This document shows, piece after piece, positions 47,227-57,965 of a stretch of 64,000 nucleotides of DNA. How positions within the stretch are numbered: position 1 is the stretch's first letter; each line of letters begins with the position of its first letter. The DNA lies in the NCBI RefSeq assembly GCF_030272615.1, contig NC_081414.1, positions 822,363,896-822,427,895 of the forward strand, in the 5' to 3' direction. Origin of the DNA: Cryptomeria japonica (lineage: Eukaryota > Streptophyta > Pinopsida > Cupressales > Cupressaceae). The notes beneath the pieces are model-generated. The model worked only from the letters and a program-made list of their open reading frames with translations, did no database searches and was not told where the DNA came from. The translations under genes were made by a program, and so were the position numbers.

Positions 47227-47265
47227 GTGTCCACTTTTTTGACCACCATCTTTGTGCACATACCC
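47227..47265 (-). repeat. Right terminal inverted repeat of D
   Basis: GTGTCCACTTTTTTGACC to CATACCC; the inverse of 26748-26796, with a 10-base gap in the alignment. Confidence 0.88.
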
Positions 47266-47281
47266 ATAAGAGAAAACCCAC

Positions 47282-47969
47282 TATTAAAAGTTGTTTAGAG
47301 ATATAATATTTAGAATTATGGGTTTATACATTTTTACAAAATTTTCAATAGTTTATATTAAAAATATTATGTCAAAAACAAACATTTTTAATTTGGTCAA
47401 CTACTGTGCATTAATGTTGTTCGGTATTCTATTATTATCCATATGGTTTGTCCTATGTGTTGTTTGTTTTAACTTTTTATTACTTGTTAGTCTATTTTGA
47501 TAATATTAATTATTTTGTTTGTGTTTTCTTGAAACCAAGAATGCACAGTTCTTCATCATACTTTCATTTATAAATGCATGATTCAAAGTTCAATATAATA
47601 AATAGGAGTTTCATGCTCTTAATATGGTATTCAAAGCTAGCTTATTCTCTTCACCTATTATTTAGTAACTAGGAGATAATATTGGTACTATGGATGCCCT
47701 GAATCTTTTAGTAGAATGAGTGACTGACAAAGTAAGTAACAGAGAAGGCATGGTGATTTGATGAACTATATGTAGGTTATTTAGAGGCAACACAATCTAT
47801 CTAAACAAAGCCACTTGGAGAATGAAATAAAGCCAAACATAAAAAAATGTTGTATAAACATTAAAACCCTAGATAATATTGAATGTATAATTAGAATGAG
47901 GCATGATCAAGAGACTGCTAGGCCAAAAATATTTGTGTATTGTAAAATACTAGGTAGCCCTCCATCTTA
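47282..47969. other. AT-rich sequence without a supported gene
   Basis: Only short ORFs. A TGGTATTCAAAGC stretch near 47623 resembles a primer site but has no LTR beside it. Confidence 0.45.
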
Positions 47970-48172
47970 TACATATACATATACATATACATATGTGTAT
48001 ACGTACATATCTTATATACATACATTCATACATACATGTATGTATGTATGTATGTATGTATGTGTGTGTGTGTGCACACACACATATATACCTATATACA
48101 TATATGTATACACATATACATATATATACATATATACATATACATATATGTATATGTGTATGTGTATGTATA

Positions 48173-48239
<67 letters not shown>

Positions 48240-48241
48240 GT
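47970..48241. repeat. ACATAT / TGTATG microsatellite, left part
   Basis: (ACATAT)n, ATGT runs and a (TGTATG)n block from about 48135. It is interrupted at 48241 by element F and continues at 57194. Confidence 0.95.
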
Positions 48242-49828
48242 TGTTGGCAATTTGGCATTAAGTTGTCATGGATGTCAACCGGTTTAGGTAGGTAACAGGT
48301 AAGTAAGAAATGGTGACAGGGATAAGAAGATCCAGATAGAAGAACTGATACTAGTAAATGTGACTTGTGACATCTAACTGTGAAGAAGAGTTACCGATAA
48401 GGCATAAACCGGGATGAAGGTTATTTGTATATTATGAAGGCACAACAATCGGTAAACAGGACAAAGGGGATGTTTGATGGTCATACTGGTAACATAAACT
48501 GAATTGGTAGTCAACCTTGGTTGACAAAGTATGTCAAATCGATATAGGAATATAGGCAAAGGTGGATGTCGATGAGCATGATAGTTGGATGCCATGTGGA
48601 GTTATTGCACAGGTCAATGGAGTGTGCATTGACGCAACAATATGTGAGCATGTCATCTTTAATGAGGAACCAGCAAGTCACATTGGATGCCAGAAGAATG
48701 CAGCTCAAGGAAGGCAAGCTAGAAAAGAAGCTATGCCGATTCTTCAAGAAGATTTGATATTCGTACCTGTTAGGTGAAGGGAACAACAAAGCCATTAATG
48801 GCAAGTGGCAGAGAAAAGCAGAAAAACATGGTGCAGACCTCCTGAATTAGAAAATGCACATTGGATTGCACATCTCTGCAGGTAATTGATCGATATCATC
48901 AAGATCCTATCCTTAAAAGGAAGACCAAATAAAATCATCTTCAGGTCAAGTTGAAGAAGGTAAACCTAACATGACAGTGTTTGAATGCATTCTTGGTGGG
49001 AATCCATGAATATAAATACATGAGCTCAAGACAAAAAGGATTGATGCTCGAAGAGGAGAAGAAGATTGAAGAGAGCTAGAGTGCAGAGTAGAATCATCTC
49101 ACTTAGTATTTATTCCAAGAAAGTTGTAGAGTGAGTCATCAAGCAAACCGGTGAGAGAGGGTATAACTAACAGTCATTGAATACTAGTATAACTGCAGCT
49201 AGTTTCAATAGTTGAGAAAACCAGTGAGGTGTGGCAAAGAAATAAGGCATCCAAGGGTGATATAGTGAGTTGTGAGACTATGAGAGAGTGAGAGAAGAGA
49301 GGCCAAGAATCAGAGAGAGTTATCTCACAACCGACAGTGTGAGATCCAGTAAAGAAGAGAAGTCTGTCAACCGACAGTAACATATTTGATCAACAGTTGT
49401 AGAATTCATTTTACAACAAGAAGCCATAACTGTATCTAAATTGTATTTTCAGTATACATCACCAAGTTGGAGCTTGGTGCAGGGGTTGGTGTTCCTTGGG
49501 TTTGTGCCCTAAATTAGTAGGGTTTGGTTCTCCTTGGTTTGGTGCCCTAAATCTTTGTAATTCAGTGTTTTACTTGAGAGGCTAGATTGGAGAAGTAGTC
49601 TCTACCAGCATTTCTCACTGAGGTTTTTCCCATATTGGGTTTTCCTCATACATTTGGTGTTGTGGGTTGCATTTGTGTGATTGTCTTCTTTGGTCTCATC
49701 CTTTTCTTTACTGGTTTGTTTGTTTAAGTACTTAAGGTAATAACCAGTATTATGAAGTTGCCTTAAAAGTGAAAAGAGTTTAGGAACCATTGATTCACCC
49801 CCCTCTCAGTGGTACTCTTTGTTCAACA
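48242..49828 (+). repeat. Left LTR of element F
   Basis: It begins TGTTGGCAATTTGGC and ends TTCAACA; it matches 55644-57193. TATAAATA at 49011-49018 is a candidate TATA box, conserved at 56415-56422. Confidence 0.94.
49011..49018 (+). promoter_or_regulatory. Candidate TATA box of LTR F
   Basis: TATAAATA about 770 bases into the LTR, at the equivalent place in both LTR copies. Confidence 0.5.
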
Positions 49829-49841
49829 ATTGGTATCAGAG
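49829..49841 (+). other. Primer-binding site of element F
   Basis: ATTGGTATCAGAG directly after the LTR; Met-tRNA type. Confidence 0.9.
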
Positions 49842-49894
49842 ACTAGGTTATTGGTTATTTATAAAACTTGGGTAGATTCTGGACTTAGAACACA

Positions 49895-52010
49895 TTGAAA
49901 ATAAATGAGTCTTCTTCCTCAAAAGCCCCCATGTTTGATGGATCCAACAATGCCTTTTGGAGCACAAGAATGGAGACCTATATTTCCTCCCTTGGTTTTG
50001 ATGTGTGGATGTCTGTCAAGAGTGGGTATGTTGTCCCTAGTGTTCCTCCCACTGATCCAGATGCCAAGAATGAGTATGAGAAAAATGCAAAGGCCAAACA
50101 TGCTTTCTTGAGCAGATTGTCTGATAATGAGTTTGCCAAGGTCATGTACTATGCATCTGCAAAGGAGACCTAGGATAAAATGCAAAGGTTATTTGAAGGA
50201 GATGCAAAATTCAAAGAGGCCAAGCTACAAGCACTAAGGGGCCAGCTTGATGGAATCAAGATGAAGGATGATGAAAAGATTGCAGACTACCTTCATAGAT
50301 TTAATGAAACTGTGAACAACATCAAGGGACTTGGAGAAGATATTGCAGATGAGATCCTTGTAAAGAAGGTGCTCAGATCTCTTACACCTAAGTATGATAC
50401 AAAGGTGTCTTCCATAGAAGAAGCCAAGGATTTGAAGATCTTTACAATGGATGAGCTATTTGGCTCACTAACAACCTACAAGATGAGAATGACCGATAAT
50501 GCTTCTTTAAGGAAAGAAGTAGTGTTCAACACCACTTCTTCTTCTTCTTAGCTACTCATAAAGGATACAATGAAGACTCTGATGCATAGGTAGAAAAATT
50601 TGTTATAAATCTCAAAAGAGGATCTAACAAGTATAAAGAAAAGATACCACTCAAATGTTGCAACTATGATAAGGTTGGACACTTTGCTAGAAAATGTCCT
50701 TACAATAAAACCACTGGATATGAGTCAAGAGAGCTTAGCAAATCTGTTGGAAAAGATAGAGAAAGAAATGTCTACCGGCAAGGAATAAGAGGCTACTAGA
50801 AGCAGAACAACGTCTATACTATTGAGGATGATACTACAGATGAACATAGTGCATCAGAAGATGACTACCATGAGAATGACAAAAAAGTTAATCTCTTTAT
50901 GGCACTTGATGAACTGATTGGTGAAGATGAGGAAGGAGAGTATATTGAGACTGAAGAAGATTTAGAAGGAGAGCTTATAAGTTCTCTTGAGTAACTAAGT
51001 AAAACAAGAAGAGAACCCAAGAAGGTTAAGCATGTTGTTGTAGATGAACAAGGTCTCTTGAAGCTATCCTTGGATGAGTCCAGTCAAGTTATATCTAACT
51101 TGAAATTGCAGCTAGAAGAAGCCAAGAGAATATGTGAAGTTACATCCTCTCATCTAATGAAGAAGGAAAAGGAGCATCAAGATCTAGAAGAAGAAATAGT
51201 GAAGCTCAGATAGGAGCTTGAAGAAAGTAATTAAGAAATAAAAGTAAGGAGAAATATGAAGGTAGTACCGAAGCCTTAGACAAGATGTTAAGCAAACAGA
51301 AGCAATCCAAAGATACCGATGGCTTAGACTTTGAAGAAGGTCAAAGTTCAAACTGCAAAGACACATCTGATAAAGAAATAAAGCTCACCTCTTCAAATGA
51401 AGGTGAAGAAAAGAAGACATTCACTATGGGCAAGGATACCGGTAAAAATACATATGCAAATGTTGTTGGAAATCGCCACACAAACTGACATTTACAAGGA
51501 ATAAACTAGAGGCCACACCCATTGTACCAACATACAAATCTAAGGAGAAATGCAATAGTTAACCATGAAGGATTCACCAGAGTCAACAACATGAAGGGAA
51601 GACCCCTGATAAGGAAACCCTTTGCAAGACAAAGGCAACCTAACTGGTATGTTCCTATCTTTCATGGTTACTATTATCGATGTAATAAATTTGGGCATAA
51701 GATAGTTGACTGTAGATTAACCAATAAGCCATCTATGAGTTATGAAAGTAGAAATCCATTTAATGCACTCTAGTCCATATTAATTTTGTTTGCTATAAAT
51801 GCAATGGATATGGTCATAGGAGTTTTGAATGTAGGAAGAATAAACCGGTGCCCTACAATAATTTTAAAGATTCATCTTTGAATGAAAATGTGTAATGCTA
51901 TAACTGTCAAGGTTTTGGACATATAGAAAAGTTTTGTAAAAATGGAAAGATTAAGAAGAGGAAGACAAATCTTGTCCAAGAACCGTTAGTTGAACCAGAG
52001 CACAAAATAG
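49895..52010 (+). pseudogene. Gag with coiled coil and tandem zinc knuckles, element F
   Basis: The frame opens with NESSSSKAPMFDGSNNAFWS, a normal copia Gag start, but the codon before it is ATA where ATG is expected, so the start seems lost. TAG at 50171 replaces a usual Trp (ETW-DKM). A Gag knuckle CCNYDKVGHFARKC has its second Cys changed to Tyr. After an acidic segment a coiled coil follows (LKLSLDESSQVISNLKLQLE, about 51060-51250), then further knuckles: one with first Cys changed to Tyr (YYRCNKFGHKIVDC), CYKCNGYGHRSFEC (intact) and CYNCQGFGHIEKFC (intact). The coiled-coil/knuckle part resembles the first ORF of element A and the fragment at 57966-58906. Several stops and shifts. Confidence 0.8.
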
Positions 52011-53074
52011 CAGCTGATAAGAAGAAGGAAACCAAACCGGTATGGGTTGATAAAGAAAAAGAAAAATAAGAATCAAGTTTGATAGTGCAGTCTGCCTTAC
52101 ATGCTGAAAGGAAAAATATGTGGGTTGTAGATAGTGACTATTCCAACCACATGACCAGTGACAAAATAAATTTATCAAACTTGAAGGTTGGAATGGTGGT
52201 TCAGTAAGATTTAGAGATAACTCATCCATCAAGATAAAGGGAAGAGGTACTCTAAGTATTGATGGAAAATTGAAGGCACATGATGTATATTATTTGGAAG
52301 ACCTAAAGCACAATCTGTTGATTTTGAGTTAGATGTGTGACAAAGGTTATAAACTAACCTTTGATTCAAGTACTTGCTAGATAAAGAAAGATAGTACCGG
52401 TCAGGTTGTGGTAGAAGGAAAGAGAACATATGGGAATATTTATAATCTAAAGGAATGCTGTGAGTCCCAATGCATGATAAGACAGGTTGATGAAAGTTTG
52501 TTGTGGGACTGAAGATTAGGCCACATAAACTTTGATAACCTAGTTGTAGTAAGCAAAAAGGGGTGTGTGAGGAATATTCCACCTATCATCAATCTGGTAA
52601 GCACATTTTGTGATGAATGTGTGAAAAGAAAGAAGACTAAGGTAAGCATCAGGACAAAAGAGCACAACACCTCAAGACTGGTTGAAATTGTGCATATAGA
52701 TCTATGTGGTCCAACTAAGACAAGAGCACTTGTCGGTGAAAGATATTTTATGCTCTTTATTGATGATTACTCAAGAATGACATGGGTCACTTTCCTGCAA
52801 GATAAGTCACAAGATTTTGACAGATTCAAGATCTTTAGGAAGATGGTAGAAAAGGAAAGTGGGTGCAAGCTAAAATGCCTAAGATCAGACTAGGGTGGAG
52901 AGTTCACATCAAATAAATTTAAAGATTATTGTTAAATTTAATGGAATTAGAAGGAAATAATCAGCCCCTAGGACACCACAACAAAATGGAGTGGTAGAGA
53001 GGAAGAATAGGATAGTCAAGGTGTTGGTGTTGGAAGTAAGCCACACCCGAACTGACGATGGACTGGTCCAAGAG

Positions 53075-53146
53075 AGGCCAGTAGATCAATGGTAGAGCAC
53101 TCTAGCAGTGTATGGAAGGTCCTAGGTTCGAGTCCTAGTTGGTCCA
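53075..53146 (+). ncRNA. tRNA-like sequence in left LTR of G
   Basis: A box TAGATCAATGG (53082-53092) and perfect B box GGTTCGAGTCC (53125-53135). T-arm stem is 5 bp and the acceptor ends TTGGTCCA. The acceptor has mismatches, and the anticodon loop is 8 nt. Confidence 0.75.
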
Positions 53147-53271
53147 TGTCTCGACATGGTATCAGAGCCAAGTCCAGGCTAGGAGTCCCAAGCACACGAG
53201 AGGTGTGGCTTAAGTGGGATGTTGGTGTTGGAAATAAGCCACACTCGGACCAATGATGGACTAGTCTAGCA

Positions 53272-53343
53272 GGGCCAGTAGCTCAATGGTAGAGCACTCC
53301 AATAGTGTATGGAAGGTCCTAGGTTCGATTCCTAGCTGGTCCA
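53272..53343 (+). ncRNA. tRNA-like sequence in right LTR of G
   Basis: A full cloverleaf can be drawn: acceptor GGGCCAG/CTGGTCC (7 pairs, one G-U) plus A; D stem GCTC/GAGC; T stem CTAGG/CCTAG with loop TTCGATT. The A box is TAGCTCAATGG (53279-53289) and the B box GGTTCGATTCC (53322-53332). The anticodon stem has one mismatch at its base and an 8-nt loop (ATAGTGTA), so a working tRNA is unlikely, but pol III promoter elements look intact. Confidence 0.8.
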
Positions 53344-53820
53344 TGTCTCAACACAAGGAAATGGCCAAAACCAAGTTAAATGAGGCCAGTTTGCCAGACA
53401 CATATTGGAAGGAAGCTATTCATACTGCTACATATACTTTGAACTGGGTTCAATTAAGAACAAACAACAAAATGACACCTAATGAGTTGTGGTATAACCG
53501 GAAGCCATCAGTCAAATAGTTCAAAATATTTGGAAGTAAGTGTTTTATCGAAAGAGATGGATGGTCTAAGTAGTTTTGAATCAAAGAGTGATGAAGGAAT
53601 CTTCCTTGGTTACTCATCCAATATCAAGGCCTACAAATGCTACAACAAAAGACTAAGAAGAGCCATTGAGAGTGCACATGTAAAATTTGATGAGGATATG
53701 CACAAAGGAAGTCCACCATAGGTAAATCGGTATGATGATTTCGATGATGAAGGCAATGAAGCTCAGTCAGACAATGATCTAGAAGATGCATCCAAGAAGG
53801 CTCCCAATCAATATGTGTAG

Positions 53821-55472
53821 TTGAATCACCCAGAAGAGAAAATTCTAGGAAATAAGAATGATGGTGTGCAGAATAGAAGAACACTTGCCCGGAATGATGA
53901 ACAAGTCAACTCCTACCTCATGACTGAAGTAGAACAAAAAAAAATCAATGAGGCCAACAAAAGACATGAATGGATGGATGCCATGAAAGAAGAACTCCAA
54001 CAGATTGATAATAACAAGACTTGGGAATTAGTCCCTAGATCGGAAGACAAGAACATCATTGGCACTAAATGGCTCTATTAGAATAAGATGAATGAAGAAG
54101 GTAAAATTGTTAGACATAAAGCTAGACTAGTGTGCAAAGGATACTCTCAGGTGGAGGGAATTGACTTTGAAGAAATATTTGCACTAGTAGCTAGATTCAA
54201 AGAAATTAGAAATGTTTCTAGCCTTCTCTGCCTACAATGGTTATAAAGTATATAAAATGGATGTAAAATCTGCCTTCCTAAATGGAAATTTGGAAGAAGA
54301 AGTGTACATGGAGCAACCAGAAGGATTTTTGCTCCATGATGATGAAACATTTGTGTGTTAGTTGAGGAAAGCCCTATATGGTTTAAAGCAAGCTCCTAGA
54401 GCATGGTATTCAAGATTAGATTAGTACCTGAAGGAGCAGGGATTCAAAAGGGGGAGTGTTGACATCAATTTGTACATAAAAAAAAGATGAAAACCACATG
54501 ATCATTATGGTTGTGTATGTAGATGACATTATATTTGGAGGCAACATGGACACCCTCTACAAAGAGCTTGTTGATCAGATGCAGATAGAATTTGAGATGT
54601 CAATTCTTAGTGAATTGACATACTTCCTTGGTTTGTAGATACTACAGCAAGATAAGGGAATATTTATCTCATAAATCAAGTATGCAAAGGGAATGTTGAA
54701 GAAATTTCAACTGGAGGATTGCAAACTGGTAAGTACCCCCATGGTGACTGGAAGTAAATTAAGCATGAATGATGAATCACTGGTGGTGGATCAAACTTTG
54801 TATAGATCCATGATAGGTAGTCTATTATATTTAAGTGCTTCTAGACCAGATATATTACAGGCAGTGTGCATGGTGGACATATTTCAAGATGCACCTAAGC
54901 AATCACATATGAATGTTGTAAGTAGAATCTTTAGGTACCTACAAGGAACACTCAATTGTGGATTGTGGTATCCTAAACAAGGGGAATTCATCTTGGAAGC
55001 ATATACTAATGCTGATTGGGTAGGTTGCATTTATGATTGAAAGAGCACAAGTGGTGGTGCATTCTTCCTAGGTGACAGGTTGGTCTCATGGCATAGCAAG
55101 AAGTAGGACTCAGTCTCTCTATCAACTGCTGAAGCAGAATATATGGTTGCTACTACATGTTGCTCTCAGGTGCTTTGGATGAAGAAGACTCTCAAAGACA
55201 TATAGGTGGACATCACTAATCCTATTCTCATTTAGTGTGATAATTCAAGTGCAATCAACATCACAAAGAATCCTGTGATGCATTCCAGGACAAAGCATAT
55301 AGCCCTCAAGTATCATTTTATCAGAGAAAAGGTTGAAGGAAAAGAAGTAAGGGTGGATTATGTCCCTACTGGAGAACAAGTAGTGAACATTTTTACCAAA
55401 CCATTACCGGTAAGGACTTTTGAGTACTTAAGACACAAGTTGGGAGTTGTGTCATCTACTTTATGCACTTGA
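53821..55472 (+). pseudogene. Reverse transcriptase-RNase H of element F
   Basis: From EEKILGNKN through WMDAMKEELQQIDNNKTWELV to RT motifs YKMDVKSAFLNG and VVYVDDIIFGG (both intact), then RNase H YTNADWVGC (first Asp replaced by Asn), STAEAEYMVA and CDNSSAINITKNP, ending DYVPTGEQVVNIFTKPLP and EYLRHKLG. Stops at about 54079, 54358, 54421, 54637, 54673, 55038, 55105, 55203 and 55233, plus frame changes near 54200 and 54480. Several of these stops stand where relatives have Gln (GLQI, SKKQ, SQIKYAK) or Arg (DRKSTSG). Confidence 0.88.
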
Positions 55473-55643
55473 GAAAGGAAGCATTTATATAGTTCAAGGG
55501 GAGTTCATAGCAGGCAAAGGGGGAGTTATGTATGGATAAGAAGGGGGAGTGTACAACACCCTTTGTCATTGTGTCAAATGGGGAGAAATGTACCAGTATG
55601 AAGTGTCTTGCAGTAAGATGACATCATTGCCAAAGGGGGAGAT
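55473..55643 (+). other. 3' untranslated part and polypurine tract of element F
   Basis: Non-coding with several AAGGGGGAGT-type runs; the last, AAAGGGGGAGAT (55632-55643), precedes the right LTR. Confidence 0.85.
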
Positions 55644-57193
55644 TTTTGGCAATTTGGCATTAAATTGTCATTGATGTCAACCAGTTTAGGTAGGTCACTA
55701 ATAAGTAAGAAATGGTGATAGGGATAAGAAGATCCAGACATAAGAATGACTACTGGTAAATGTGACTTGTGACATCTAATTGTAAAGAAGGCTTACCGGT
55801 AAGGCATAAACCAGGATGAAGGTTGTTTGTATTTTATGAAGGCACAAAAAATTGTAAACAAAATAGAGGGGATGTTTGATGGTCATATTGGTAACATAAA
55901 GTAAATCGATAGTCAACCTTGGTCGATAAAGTATGTCAAAATGACATAAGAATCCAAGAAAAGGTGGATGTCGATGAGCATGACAACTAGATGCCACATG
56001 GAGGTGTTGCAGAGGTTGGTGGAGTGTGCATCGATGCAACAATTAGTGAGAAGGTCAGCTTTAATGAGGAACCCACAAGTCACAAAGGATGCCAGAAGAT
56101 TGTGGCTCGAGGAAGGCAAGATGGAAAAGAAGCTACCCTGATTTTGCAAGAAGATTTGATATTTGTACCTGTTAGGTGAAGGGAAAAATAAATCCATTAA
56201 TGGCGAGTGACAGAGAAAAGAAGAAAAAACATGGTACAAACCTCTTGAATTAGAAAACACACATTGGATTGCGCACATCTACAGGTGATTGATCGATATC
56301 ATGAAGATCCTTTCCTTGAAAAAGCAGATCAGATAAAATCATCTTCAAATTGAGTTGAAGAAGTAAAACCTAACATGACAATGTTTGAATGCATTCTTGG
56401 TGGCAATCCATGAATATAAATACATGAGATCGAGACAGAAAGGATTGATGCTGGAAGAGGAGAAGAAAATTGAAGAGAGATATAGTATAGAGTAGAATTA
56501 TCTCACTTAGAATTTATTCTAAGAAAGTTGCAAAGTGATTCATCAAGAAAACTGGTGAGAGAGGGTTTAACTGACAATGATTGAATACTAGTATAACTAC
56601 AGCTAGTTTCAATAGTTGAGAAAACCAGTGAGGTGTGGTAGAGGAAGAAGGCATCCAAGGGTGACATAGTGAGTTGTGAGACTATGAGAGAGTGAGAGAA
56701 GAGAGGCCAAGAATCAGAGAGAGTGATCTCACAACCGGCAGTGTGAGATCCAGTAAAGAAGAGAAGACTGTCAACCGACAGTAACATATATGATCAAGAG
56801 TTGCAGAACTCATTTTGCCACAAGAAGCCATAACTATATCTAAATTGTATTTTCAATATACATCACCAAGTTGGAGCTTGGTGCAGGGGTTGGTGCTCCT
56901 TGGGTTGGTTCCCTAAATCTTTGTCATTCATTGGTTTACTTGTGAGTCTGGATTGGAGTAGTAGTGTCCAACAACATTTCTCACTGAGGTTTTTCCTATA
57001 TTGGGTTATCCTAGTACATCTGGTGTGGCGGGTTGCATTTTATGATTTTCTTCTTTGGTCTCATCCTTTGCTTTACTGGTTTGTTTGTTTAAGTACTTAA
57101 GATAATAGCCACTATTCTGAAGTTGCCTTAAAAGTGAAAAAAGTTTAGGAACCACTAATTCATCCCCCTCTTAGTGGTACTCTGTGTTCACCA
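55644..57193 (+). repeat. Right LTR of element F
   Basis: It matches the left LTR. The terminal TG is changed to TT (TTTTGGCAATTTGG) and the end reads TTCACCA. Confidence 0.94.
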
Positions 57194-57195
57194 TA

Positions 57196-57238
<43 letters not shown>

Positions 57239-57273
57239 GCGTATGTGTATCTGTATGTGTATGTGTATGCGTA

Positions 57274-57328
<55 letters not shown>

Positions 57329-57355
57329 GTGTGTGTGCATACATACATACATACA
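57194..57355. repeat. TGTATG microsatellite, right part
   Basis: It continues the array interrupted at 48241, with a few GCGTATG and CTGTATG variants, and ends in (ACAT)n. Confidence 0.95.
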
Positions 57356-57965
57356 TGTTGGTAAATAGATTTGTTGCTTTAACTAATCTTCTTTGAAGAA
57401 CACTATTTCGCCCTATGATCAGCAACAAAATGTTCACAACAGTTGAAGAACTATAAAGAGAATAGAAATTCCTCTTTCCATTAATTTTTTCCACCTCACC
57501 CATGGTCTTGGAAATCCTATAAATAGCCCCCTTGTTGGAGCACAAATCCCATCCCATCTCATTTGCATCTTAGGCATTGTTACTATAGGCATGATAGCTC
57601 TTAGCATTATCATTGGAGCATTGTTATTATAGCTTAATTGCATCTTAGATAGAGCTTAATTTCTAGCATAATCATTGAATCATGTAGCTTAATCTTCTCT
57701 TTGCTAGCTTAAATGCATCATCATTATCATCTCAAATCCTCCATGTAGGTGTAGTCAAGTCACTGGAAATGCTTATCCATATCTGAGAGAAAATCCACAC
57801 TCGCATCTCTTAGGAGGCGATAGATCGATTAGCCATGGTTTTATCTTTCTTTGTTTTAAATTCGCTAACCATGCTTGTAATGATCTATTTAGTGTTTTGT
57901 GTTGCAAATGTAGGTATCACACTTCATAGGCATGACACTAAGTATTGAGTGTTTTGTGTTTTTCT
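57356..57965 (+). repeat. Possible LTR fragment with promoter
   Basis: It begins TGTTGGTAAATAG right after the microsatellite and has TATAAATA at 57518-57525 followed by a CATC-rich transcribed-looking stretch. No partner LTR, primer site or target duplication is found, so this is tentative. Confidence 0.3.

Larger units (their letters stand above)
26748..47265. mobile_element. Putative 20.5-kb two-gene DNA transposon D
   Basis: The ends are inverted repeats: GGGTATGTGCACAAAGATGG at 26748 reappears inverted, ending at 47265. Both subterminal regions carry clusters of the same GCGCATACGTGGTAC-like motif. A DDE-like transposase gene points inward from the left and a multi-exon gene points inward from the right. 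A 4-bp direct repeat ATAA flanks the ends (26744-26747 and 47266-47269); removing the element leaves CTCTTATAAGAG, a perfect palindrome. Inside are a 358-bp satellite and the later insertion E; without E the element would be about 12.9 kb. The superfamily is not identified. The two-gene layout with subterminal repeats resembles En/Spm-type elements, but the terminal sequence does not. Confidence 0.75.
53022..53353 (+). mobile_element. Miniature LTR retrotransposon G (TRIM-like) with tRNA-like LTRs
   Basis: 332 bp in total: left LTR 53022-53156 (135 bp), a 63-bp interior, right LTR 53220-53353 (134 bp). LTRs begin TGTTGGTGTTGGAA and end CGACA or CAACA. The primer site TGGTATCAGAGCC (53157-53169) abuts the left LTR and a short purine run AAGTGGGA precedes the right one. 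CAAGG flanks it on both sides (53017-53021, 53354-53358) and the host integrase frame joins when it is removed. There is no coding capacity. Each LTR contains a 72-nt tRNA-like sequence with pol III A and B boxes. Size and layout fit a terminal-repeat retrotransposon in miniature; Cassandra is the known TRIM whose LTR carries 5S RNA, and this one carries tRNA instead. Confidence 0.95.
52110..53820 (+). pseudogene. Protease and integrase of element F, split by element G
   Basis: The protease site reads VVDSDYSNHMTSD, with DSD for DSG. Pre-integrase RLGHINFDNL and CDECVKRKK; integrase HIDLCGPTKTRAL and LRSD-stop-GGEFTS (the stop is TAG at 52891), then NGVVERKNRIVK with the catalytic Glu. At 53021 the reading breaks at element G and resumes at 53359 with EMAKTKLNEASLPDTYWKEA, which fits exactly once G and one CAAGG are removed. 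The C-terminal part continues to about 53817 with more stops. Confidence 0.88.
48242..57193 (+). mobile_element. Ty1/copia retrotransposon F inserted in a microsatellite
   Basis: LTRs are 48242-49828 and 55644-57193. The flanking TATGT (48237-48241 and 57194-57198) is the target duplication within the TGTATG repeat. The primer site is at 49829 and the polypurine tract at 55632-55643. The interior encodes a Gag with an added coiled coil and tandem zinc knuckles, protease, integrase (split by the miniature element G), RT and RNase H. Many stops are present. Confidence 0.95.

Noticed and set aside
47270-47290. CACTA end near CCCACTATT
   Set aside because: It lies outside the inverted repeat and in the wrong orientation for a CACTA terminus, and the left end has no counterpart.
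47600-47650. Primer-site-like TGGTATTCAAAGC suggesting another LTR element
   Set aside because: No LTR beside it and no gag or pol after it.
47815-48295. Met-Cys and Thr-His repeat ORFs
   Set aside because: Translation of the TGTATG microsatellite. The same applies at 57160-57557.
53272-53343. A functional tRNA gene
   Set aside because: The 8-nt anticodon loop, a stem mismatch, duplication in two LTRs and location inside a retroelement point to a tRNA-derived part, not a working tRNA gene.
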